A DNA stretch of 35,098 nucleotides, from positions 1-35,098 of the forward strand of contig SWDT01000137.1 of the NCBI GenBank assembly GCA_009193035.1, given 5' to 3'. The number at the start of each line of letters is the position of its first letter. Position 1 is the stretch's first letter. The DNA comes from Halicephalobus mephisto (taxonomy: Eukaryota; Nematoda; Chromadorea; Rhabditida; Panagrolaimidae). Shown here piece by piece: positions 21,613-30,328 of the stretch. Under the pieces are notes generated by a model. That model was not told the origin of the DNA. It searched no databases and was given only the letters and a program-made list of their open reading frames with translations. A program made the translations under genes and the position numbers.

Positions 21613-22200
21613 ACTGTGATTTTTTACATAAAAACTCCGAATCTAAAAACTCAGAATCTAAAAATTTAGAATCTAAAAATTTAGAATCCAAAAACTCAGA
21701 ATCCAAAAACTTAGAATCCAAAAACTTAGAATTCAAAAATTTCAATTATAAAGATAAAATTGATTCTAATTCATAAATGTAAAAATAATTATTTTCCAAA
21801 GTACTGCTCGATAAAAATGTTAAATTTTTTAATTCAAAATAATTTATATCAAAATTAATTAACAACTTTGAAAAAATATTAATTGATTAGTTCAAAAAAA
21901 TTAAAAACAGAAAATCATGGATAAAAATAAAAAAAATATTTTTAATTATCAATTTTTAGAATTTTCAAAATTATTTAAGATTTCGAAATAGTTTAAATTA
22001 ATTTTTAGATTTTTTTATTTCAAAAATTTGTTTATTTTTAAATTTTTCGAGATACTGTTCTTCATTCTGAATTTTAAAAAGTTCACTACTTTACAAGACT
22101 TCCGATTACAGTATTCAATTAAAACGTTAGATATCTGATAATTTCCGAAAAATGTACTAAACAGTAACCAAATACAGTATCCTATTCCTGCTGTTACAAG
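21613..22200. other. AT-rich intergenic sequence
   Basis: It begins with an 18-bp tandem series (AATCTAAAAATTTAG and AATCCAAAAACTTAG variants, about 21640-21735). The rest is low-complexity A/T. No gene seen. Confidence 0.4.
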
Positions 22201-22500
22201 AAGTTTAAAAATAAATTTTTCTACAAAATTGTCTCGACACGGATTTGGAAAACTTCAGAAACTACAGTAACCAATGTGGCAAGTTCGAATCTGTGTGACT
22301 ATTTCGTGATTAATTTTTAGAAAAATGTTTTCCAGATGGATTTAAAACTTCCGCATTAGGGTTACATAGAACACACAATTTCCTATCTGGTCTTCAAGGT
22401 TCATTATTATATATCACATCACTGACAGATATCTAAGACACCGTGCCCAACCCCATAGTACCTCATTGAAACCCTAGTTGTTTTACATCTAAGCTAAGTT
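22200..22500. repeat. dispersed repeat R3, copy near the transporter 3' end
   Basis: About 270 bp that align by eye with 24250-24500, sharing AAAATTGTCTCGAC, ACTACAGTA, AGAAAAATGTTTT, AGATGGAT, AGGGTTA and the late ACCTCATTGA. A more diverged copy lies near 26280-26460. The copy at 24250-24500 is in a transporter intron and this one is just past its stop codon. Confidence 0.6.
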
Positions 22501-22554
22501 TAAAATTTATAGTTTCGCACATAAATATTCCAACATATACAGGAAGAAAATTAT

Positions 22555-25500
22555 CTACAGTTCATTTGCCCCGTAGTTAACATGACTAACTTCCGTATTT
22601 GTAACCTGACTTTGCCATGGAGCATCATTGTTGAAATACGGATCTGGCATCAGAATCTTCGGTATTATCTGAAATCCCATTATTTACAGTAATAAATCAT
22701 AGTACAATATTTGTGTCCTAGACATCCATGTTCCAATTCTGAAGGCAGAATTCTAAAGATCAACTTCTGATTTCAGATTCAGAATCCACAACTCCGACTA
22801 CTCCTTCTAGATACTTTTTGTTCAATGCTAAGAACATCCAAAATGTCATCCAGGAATTAAATATAAAGAAATGAAAATTTGCCTAGAACTGTTTTAAAAT
22901 TTCATATAAAAATCTAGTTATTCAAAATGGTTTTTTAATTATTAAAGTTGTTATAATTGAGACACCACTATTTAAAATACAAATGTCAGCATTACAAATC
23001 TCTGGTACACGAATATCTAGAATATAAATCTCCGATGCACAAATATCTGAGACACAACTATCTAAGATACAAATATCAACACTGTAAATTCTTGGTATAT
23101 GAGATTTAGAATATAAATCTCCGATAGGCAAATCTTTGGTATATGAATATCCGAAACACAACTATCTAAGATACAAATATCAACATTATACATTCTTGAT
23201 ACATAACTATTTAAGATACAAATATCTACATTGTAAATTCTTGGTATGTGAATATCTAGAATATAAATCTCTGATACGCAAATCTTTGGTATATGAATAT
23301 CCGGGACACAAATGCTGCATAATCTAACAATTTAAATAAACTTACTTTTTCGGTTTTACACCACCCGATGACATGGAGACAAATAAGTAGTAAGTATATC
23401 ACAAATAGCAAATAAATAGTTCCCGGAAGAAACAGGATGACCCAGGAGTACCAATCTGTTCCCAAGGAAGTCGTAATATAGTCAGATGAAAAGTAAAAAT
23501 TAATTCCCAAAACTACACAAGACACAATCAACGCGAAACCTTGGGATATTTTAGAAGTGACAAAATCATACATAATTCCTCTATGAGAGGTAAAAGTAAT
23601 GATCGGCAACAGGGCAAACGGTAATTGAATCATCTGGACGCAATTCAGAAGATCGTTCATTCCTGTTAAATTCTTCACTCCACCGGTTTTGAAAGTCACG
23701 AGTAATGTGGGCAAGATGGCGATCGATCGGGTTACAAGAACCCTTTTCCATCTGGGCCATTGAATATTCAAAAATCCTTCCATCACAAATTGACCCGAAT
23801 AAGTCCCCGTCATTGTGGAACTTTGTCCAGCAGCCATGATACCAGCTGCCCAGACATACAGAGCAACAATTCCGAATTCACATCCGAGGAAGATCCCTCC
23901 TCGATAAATATCAACTTCAACCGGATCTGTGTTATTCGGGAAAGCTTTTTTGTCGAAGATATCATGTCTGGATTCACACGTTTCCAACTATAAATCATAT
24001 TATTACAAAAAAATAAAAATATAAAGTTTTGTAAAATTTTCCAGTCGAGATCAAAAAAGTATAAAAATAAATTTCCATGATTCTAAAAAAATAAAATCAT
24101 AATTGTATGAAGTAGTTAAAAGTGAATTTTCTTGCGAAATTGTCTCGAAGGGAATTTTTAGAATTTTCCAGTCAAGATTCAAAATTGCAAAATTTGGAAT
24201 ATATGATTCTGGAAGGATCCGATCATACTATTGTGAAAATAAAAACAAAAATTATTATCCAATTGTCTTAACGCGAATTTTCGGGACTTTTTAAAAACTA
24301 CAGTACCCTCTGTAACAAGTTTAATCTTGCATGATTATTTCGTATTTTCAGAAAAATGTTTTTTAGATGGATCTAGAACCCCCCGAATCAGGGTTATATG
24401 AGGTACACAGCCCCCTGTTCATCCTCCGAGGTTGTATATCGAATTATTAATAAATTTTCACAAATACTAATACCCTAAAGTACCCCATTGAAGACGGGTT
24501 CTTTTGTTTCATTAGTTTTAAACAAATCAACTCACAATATCACGGTTTGATTTTTGATAAAGACCATGGGCAAACACCGTCACGACGAAAACATTGATAA
24601 AGAAACTGACAGTCAAAGCAATCGCAGATTCTATGAAGTAGTAGAAATTAGCTTCTTGAACTGCTGATTTTATTTTTCTATTAACATTTCTGCTTTTTAC
24701 AAGAGCAGAATGGAGGTAGAGATTATGAGGCATGATAACTGCTCCGACTACACTGAATCTCCAAGAAGTTCCTTTTGTCCACAACCCTCGCACCAAGGTA
24801 TCACGATCCCTTCTAGCATCTCCCATTTGTTGGGGTTGACAATCACAAACTGAAACGAATTATTAATCACCACACAACTATAAAAGTAAATTTTTTCTTA
24901 CTCAACTGAGATATTAGGTTAATTTAATTATTAAAAAATTAATATAAAAACGAAATGAGATCAATCTTGCGAAATAGAGAGAGCTAATGTCGTACAACTC
25001 CTCATTTTTCTTCTTTTCAATTCCCACTGATTTCGAAATTCTTTTTAAATTAATTTCTTCTTATTTTACTCAGATATTATATTAATTTATTATTAAAAAA
25101 TCAATATAAAAACGAAATGAGATCAACTTTGCGAAATAGAGAGAGCTAATGTCGTACAACTCCCCATTTTTCTTCTTTTCAATTCCCACTGATTTCGAAA
25201 TTCTTTTTAAATTAATTTTTTCTTATTCAACTGAGATATTACGTTAATTTAACTATTAAAAAATTAATATAAAAACGAAATAAGATCAATCTTGCGAAAT
25301 AGGGGGAGCTAATGTCGCTGGGGTAGCTGTCGTACAACCCGACAATATATAAAAGTTCATTTATAAAATTTTTTACTCTTTTTATTATATCGAAATGTTC
25401 AGTAATAACTTTATAATTTACTCTCATTTCTTCTTAAAATTCGTTTTTTTACCCAAGGATCAGCTTTCACTATGGTCTTCAGAATACCTTCATCAATAAG

Positions 25501-27562
25501 AAAAACATTTTTCATTTTTGTTTCAGTTGCGAAATTTTCTAATTTGACGTTCAATGATTCATTGGATTAACTAATCCTTGGCCAGATATTTTATCAAATT
25601 TTTTCAGAACATCTCCCATATTTTTTTCAATTAAAATTCAGAAAAAAAATCATCAAAAAATTGCATTTTTGAAATTTAATAAAGAAATTCTAAAAAACCA
25701 AAAACAAACAAGACTGATTTGTAGAGTGGAATTTAACATGACAATGGCAACGACATGCCACATCACTATGCATAATACGTCTGTAAATACAAAAAAAAAT
25801 AGGTTATGGAACATTTCTGTCCCAGATGTTTAAATTCAATTTTAGAATTCAAGCTCAACAAAAAGCACTTAAAATGATGTAATAAATACCACAGATTCTG
25901 GATCTAGAACCAGAATAAGAAGTTTTTCTTCAGAATCATGGATTCCAAAGACTGATTTCAATTTTGATTTTACAATTTTTGAAATATCCTTAAATTCAAA
26001 CAAAAAGTACTCATAATACTGTAATAGAATTCACAAATTCTGAATCTAAAATCAGAATAAAAGCTCAATTTTCAGAATCCAGGATTCTGAAGACTAACTC
26101 TGAATTTTAAAGATATCTAAGGTTTTATATTGAAACTATTTAAAAAATAGAAACTTATTTAGAATAATTTTGAAAACACTATATAATAAATTTAAGATTA
26201 TTTAAAATAGTTTTTAATTTTTAAATTGAAGGCATAAAAATTGGAACAGAAATGTCCCATCACGAAAAATTACTAAAGCCTTTAAGAACCGACATTTCTT
26301 GATCACTTAATGTTTTTCTTAAATGCATCTAGAAACTTCCAGATCAAGACATAGGATATATTATCTCCTGTTTAATCTTAAGGATTAATAGCTAAGTACT
26401 AATCGACATTGAAAAATCATAATTAATCTCAAAACACCCTATTGAAAATATATTATTCTATTTGTTCAATTATTATAAAAATTAAAAATTAAACTTTTTT
26501 AAAAAAATTATTTTGATGAAAATTTCAATGACTTTTTAGAAGTTACAGTAAGATAAGCAACTTTGAATTTCCACTGTTTCGAAATGTCATTGATTTTAAA
26601 TTAATTTTTTTAAGGATTTTTTATTTCAAAAAAAACAAAAAAGTCCTAAATCGAGGTCATCAGGATCTCGAACTCCCTACTTCCCGAGGTCAAAGGTCAT
26701 ATATGAAATTACTAACATATGTCTAAGAAACCACACTTGATTCCGAAATGCCTTCTTGGAAATATTTATTTTTAAAATTAAACTTTACCTCATAGCCGAA
26801 AGTGGCAGCCATGACGGAAATCAAAAACGCAAATAGCATTTCTAGTCTTCGGATACCGTATTGATCGAAAACGAGAAAAGTAAAAGTGTCACACATTGTG
26901 ATCAATACTCCAGCAAATAACGGAATATATCCCTTAGACAAGAGGTAGAAAGCTATGGCTGTGCCTATGACCTCCTGCATGTCGCTGCAGATAATCGCGA
27001 TTTCGATCATAATCCACAAAAATAATCGAGGAATTTTAGGATAATATGAATAAGCCATTTCTGCCATGTTTTTTCCACTAACAACTCCTAGTTGGGCTGA
27101 CAGTCTTTGAAGTAGTAATCCGAGGATATGGGCAGAAAACAGGACCCACAGTAATCTGTACTGAGCTATGGCTCCGGATTGAAGATCGCTCTCGATGTTC
27201 CCCGGATCCAGATAAGCTATGCTCATCAAGAAACCCGGACCTGTGAAAAACCATAATCTCGACCATTCGAAGGACTTCTGAAAACATTTAAAAATATAAT
27301 TTTAAAAAATAAAAACAAACTTTATTGGTCCTTTGAATTTCGACGTTGGACTCTTCGCCTCCCATGGAATCTGTTTCTGTTGCTGAAAAGGATAATTTTG
27401 ATGGATAACGATGGAACCGAAAAGGGGCAGGTCAGAAAGTGAAAAACTGCCCAACTGATATCAAACCAGAATTTCATCAATATATTTGTATTTTTATTTT
27501 CATTTAAAAAATACAAACTCACAATTTCTGCTTTCGGGTATTAATTGTGTTCGTTCATCCAT
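22555..27562 (-). CDS. SMF/NRAMP divalent metal-ion transporter, one frameshift
   Basis: A proton-coupled importer of manganese, iron and related divalent ions (SLC11 family), in the plasma or endolysosomal membrane. Exons: 27562-27523, 27382-27321, 27277-26789, 24849-24536, 23987-23346 and 22668-22555; about 553 aa, a normal family length. TM1 carries the metal-binding DPGN (58-61). TM6 carries the MPH motif in [15 protein letters not shown] (about 232-246). The family signature [20 protein letters not shown] follows in exon 5. The extracellular loop [12 protein letters not shown] has an N-glycosylation site. All junction phases agree once one missing base near 24748-24753 is allowed. That site is directly before TM6 (LLGDSV then VGAV); as written the protein would stop there. 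Since everything downstream is conserved I favour a sequence error. Intron 3 (24850-26788) is long and repeat-filled. It corresponds to the smf genes of C. elegans, but which one cannot be said. Confidence 0.93.
22950..23320. repeat. intronic composite array of short repeats
   Basis: Within the last intron of the transporter gene. Words such as CTAAGATACAAATATC, GAATATAAATCTC and CAAATCTTTGGTATATGAAT recur. The longest duplicated block (near 23110 and 23267) repeats at about 157 bp. Both strands stay open over 60-80 codons because of the repetition, so the frames there are not genes. Confidence 0.6.
24000..24500. repeat. GTCTCGAC-type units and R3 copy in a transporter intron
   Basis: Units with CCAGTCGAGATC (near 24040), TTGTCTCGAAGGGAATTTTT (near 24140) and TTGTCTTAACGCGAATTTTC (near 24260), the last leading into repeat R3 (24250-24500). 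All lie in intron 4 of the transporter gene. Confidence 0.6.
24890..25330. repeat. 162-bp tandem repeat, nearly three copies
   Basis: The mark TTGCGAAATAGAGAGAGCTA occurs at about 24967, 25129 and, with changes, 25292, a spacing of 162-163 bp. Units also share GTCGTACAACTCC, TTCAATTCCCACTGATTTCG and TATTAAAAAATTAATATAAA. The third unit is cut short and carries an 18-bp insertion (GCTGGGGTAGCTGTCG). It lies in intron 3 of the transporter gene. Confidence 0.85.
25331..26788. other. rest of transporter intron 3
   Basis: AT-rich with diverged copies of R3-like sequence near 26280-26460 and a related duplicated segment near 25860-26100 (AGAATTC and ACTCATAATACTG words). It contains no exon that I can support: joining the flanking exons directly gives a continuous family-like protein (FGYE then FVIVNPN). 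Confidence 0.55.
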
Positions 27563-28622
27563 TTTAAGTCAATGTAAGAATGGTTAATCCTAAATTATGA
27601 AAAGTCAAAACGAAACCAGTTATCAATATTCCGGTGTTTTTCCCATGAACAATCGTCAGCTGAACGACACGGACTGGCGCGAAGAACGTTTTCGCTCTTT
27701 TCGCCTCGAACGCGGGAAATTCGAAAATCCAGAAAAAAAAACAATTTTAAAAATTCTCCGAAATCCGCTAAAACGACCGAAGTTTCTTTTATCAAAGATC
27801 TTAATAAATTTCTCTAATGCTATTTTAGGATCTAAACTCAATTATAATTTAAGAGATCAGAAAAAGTTGATCTTTAAGATAACCTCGGGTTCCTTTATCA
27901 CCTCATTATCGAAAAACTTCCTTAAGTCAAAGTGTCCGAAAAATACTGCTTACTGTCAATAATGAAGAAATGACAATCGATTTTTAATTGTTAATTTTTG
28001 CAAGTATAATTATTTTCAAAACTATTTTTGCGTCGATTTTTATAAAACAGTCAACATCAAAATTAGAATGAATTTGAATTTTCGAACGACAATTTGAATA
28101 ATTCGGTCAAATGTTACACAAAAACTGGATTTTAGTTTGTTAAAAATTTTCAAATCAAAGTAAAAATGTAAATGTTCACATACCTGTCTAAATGTTGCGA
28201 GCAAAGTGCAGATTTTTTTTTCGATTTCAAAATTTTTAACAAAGTAAAATAAAAATACCAATTTATTTGCTTAAATGTTGCGGGCAAAGTGCAGATTTAA
28301 TTTTTATTTTGACTTTGATGTCAACTTATCTGCCCTAATATTACAAGCAAATTTTATTTCAGTTATAGAATTTTTATAAATTTAAATATAAATATCAGTC
28401 TGCCTAAATGTTGCGGGCAGATTGCAGATTTTATTTTTATTTTTGAGTCGACCTCTAGACCTCTGAATGGATCTATTTTGTGCCAGTTGATCATTAATTG
28501 TCTTTAATGATTTCGCAAAATCTGTGAACGCCTTATTTAAGACGTCAAAAGTCAGGTTTATTCTTCAAAAAAGAATATTGATTCCTATTGAAAGTGAAAA
28601 AATACGAAATTTGTTGTCTAAA
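27563..28622. other. divergent intergenic region between transporter and Cys-rich gene
   Basis: It should hold the promoters of both neighbours. The part next to the transporter ATG (27600-27730) is GC-richer, with GGACTGGCGCGAAGAACG. A 121-codon plus frame (27597-27962) covers it but resembles no known family and overlaps a minus frame of similar length. The part from 28150 is repeat R2. Confidence 0.4.
28150..28465. repeat. dispersed repeat R2, reverse orientation
   Basis: Units with CTAAATGTTGCGGGCAAAGT and GTGCAGATTTAATTTTTATT occur near 28185, 28272 and 28400. They are the reverse complement of the CTGCAGTTTGCTCGCA units at 11470-11990. Here the word GCAACATTTAGGCAGA is better preserved. 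It lies upstream of the Cys-rich secreted protein gene. Confidence 0.7.
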
Positions 28623-29373
28623 ATGAAAAATAAAAATCGAATTTTCATTATTTTTTTATTTTCGATATCTATCTGTAATGTCGACGGATTTCTCGCTTCT
28701 GCTTTCAGTAGGGTTGCGGGAGTAGCCAAAGGCAAAACTCCGAATTGTCCGAATTGGAGCGATTACGGGCCTTGCTTCAGCACCAACGACCGGACTTTTT
28801 GGAGAAGATTACCTCCACAATGTTATCAGAACAAATTTATGCAGGTTTGTTTTAAAAAAGTAAAAATAAATATTTTTTTAGTTGATTGTTGGAGTTGGAA
28901 ATCCTGTTGTTCAAAAAATAATGGATTATGCCGAACTTTTCAACAAATCCGCGAATGCCTGTGGGATGTGCAATATCCAAGTGGCCTGCAGTCCCGGATG
29001 TGCCTATGACCCGAATGCGAATACTTTCGGGATCGTTGACAGAATCTGCGATTTACCTACAGAAAGACAAGCCTGTGCGATGACTCCAGAAGCCTTCGAC
29101 GAAGATCTCGGAAGATGTGCCGTCTGGCCTCCGAGAAGAGTATCTCCGGAACAATTTTTAGGAAGTTTAGTTCCGGTGAATATTAGAAACGAGTTATGGA
29201 ATCTGAATCCGCTCAATTGCGTCAGCATCGGGAAGAAGTGCTTCTGTTGCTGTGCTCCTTACAAACCGAATCCCTGTGACGCCAAGTGTACTCTCGATCC
29301 TTGTAGTGACGGGGTGGCTTTCACGAAAAAAGAAATCAAAGCCCTTATCCGGTCTCAAAGAGGCAAAAAGTGA
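28623..29373 (+). CDS. secreted cysteine-rich protein, family not recognised
   Basis: Exons 28623-28844 and 28882-29373, giving 237 aa. The intron is only 37 nt with a GTTTGT donor and TTTTTTTAG acceptor; both ends are in phase 0. The chosen ATG precedes a clear signal peptide ([17 protein letters not shown]), cleaved around residue 22. An ATG 33 codons upstream in the same frame would bury that signal, so it was not used. The mature protein has 18 cysteines, including ACGMC, a CFCCC cluster near the C-terminus and [10 protein letters not shown], and ends in a basic RSQRGKK tail. An even cysteine count and the signal suggest a disulfide-bonded extracellular or luminal protein. I recognise no named domain (not ShK, EGF, TIL or Kunitz by spacing). 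The function is unknown; a nematode-restricted family is likely. Confidence 0.8.
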
Positions 29374-29591
29374 AGTACTGTAGACCACGGGTTATTGTTG
29401 ACTCTAAGAAACCTAAATTGAAGACGTTTCGTTATTCAAATTGAGTTCAATGTTGGTAGTTAACATAAAATTTCTATTCGTTTAAATTATAGTTTTTTTA
29501 ATTTTTTTAATTTTTGTAATTTTCTGAAATATAAAATTCCGGACTTTTCGAGAGCATTGTTTAACCTTCTGGAGACAGAATTTTTTTAACT

Positions 29592-29787
29592 TTCTAGAAT
29601 CAAAGAAAACATTCTAAAATTTTTTAGAATAATGTGGAATGTTCTAGAATTCAACACCAACTTCTAGAATCTTCTAATAGATTATAGATATTTTTGGACT
29701 TTTTCAGAATCATGTGGAAAATTCTGGATCTTTTTAGAATTATATGGAAAATTTTAGATCTTTTCAGAATCAAGTAAGATTCTAGAA
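29592..29787. promoter_or_regulatory. cluster of TTCTAGAA heat-shock-element-like sites
   Basis: TTCTAGAA occurs at 29592-29599, 29642-29649, 29662-29669 and 29780-29787. The third extends to TTCTAGAATCTTC (29662-29674), which has the TTCnnGAAnnTTC form of a three-unit heat-shock element. The sites are embedded in a locally repeated sequence, so the cluster may come from the repeat rather than from selection. It lies 0.5-0.7 kb upstream of the mucin-like gene. Confidence 0.35.
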
Positions 29788-30249
29788 ACTATTGAAATCT
29801 CAGAATTCTGAAAAATTCCGAAACCTTATGAAGGATTTTTTTACTTTTTAGAATTTCCTGGAAACTCAGAATCTCGACTTCGGAAGCTAGATCACAGTAT
29901 CTATTGAGTTTTATAAGTTCGTCTCGAGGCAATTTCATGACATTTTTAATTTTTCTAAATGTAATTATTGTTAGGAAATCTCTTTATTCACTTCCTCTTT
30001 TCAGGAAGTGAAAAAATCCAAAATAATAATAGAATAAAAAATGATTTTTTAACATTACGCCCCTCATCTACATGATCGTCTGACCTTACGGAGGCGTCGT
30101 TTGAACACCTGTAATTTATGGCTATTCTTTAACAAGACCCGAGGTAATTCGACGAGATAACAAGGGTTTTTATTGAAAGAACAATAAGGTTGCAATTTAT
30201 GCAAACGGAAGAGATGTATGATCTTGTGTAAACATTTAGGATTCTGAAG

Positions 30250-30257
30250 TATAAAAG
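30250..30257 (+). promoter_or_regulatory. TATA box candidate of mucin-like gene
   Basis: TATAAAAG lies 72 nt before the ATG at 30329, which would put transcription start near 30280. A splice-acceptor-like TTTAAATTTACAG ends at 30278, so trans-splicing of a slightly longer transcript is the alternative reading. Confidence 0.5.
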
Positions 30258-30328
30258 AGTCAAATTTTAAATTTACAGCACTTCATTTATCGCTAGCAAA
30301 TAGCAAAGCGACCCAGGAACGATTCGGG

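Larger units (their letters stand above)
29374..30328. other. intergenic region upstream of mucin-like gene
   Basis: 29580-29870 holds imperfect short repeats (AGAATCATGTGGAAAATTCT variants) with the TTCTAGAA cluster described separately. 30050-30240 is GC-richer and contains AGATAA (30155-30160), a possible GATA-factor site. No coding region seen. Confidence 0.4.

Noticed and set aside
21370..21669. 99-codon plus frame and 69-codon minus frame
   Set aside because: Neither resembles a protein family. The strong minus-strand donor at the edge makes an untranslated leader exon the better explanation.
22922..23327. 79- and 63-codon frames in the last transporter intron
   Set aside because: They are translations of short repeats with isoleucine- and cysteine-rich monotony, inside a well-defined intron.
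27597..27962. 121-codon plus frame between the transporter and the Cys-rich gene
   Set aside because: It overlaps a minus frame of similar size, lies in the expected promoter, has no signal, domain or splice support, and its composition follows the local DNA. It could still be a small gene, but I cannot support it.
22555..29373. Operon linking neighbouring genes
   Set aside because: The transporter and the Cys-rich gene are on opposite strands. The two plus-strand secreted genes are about 950 bp apart with a TATA box between them, which is too far for a typical nematode operon.
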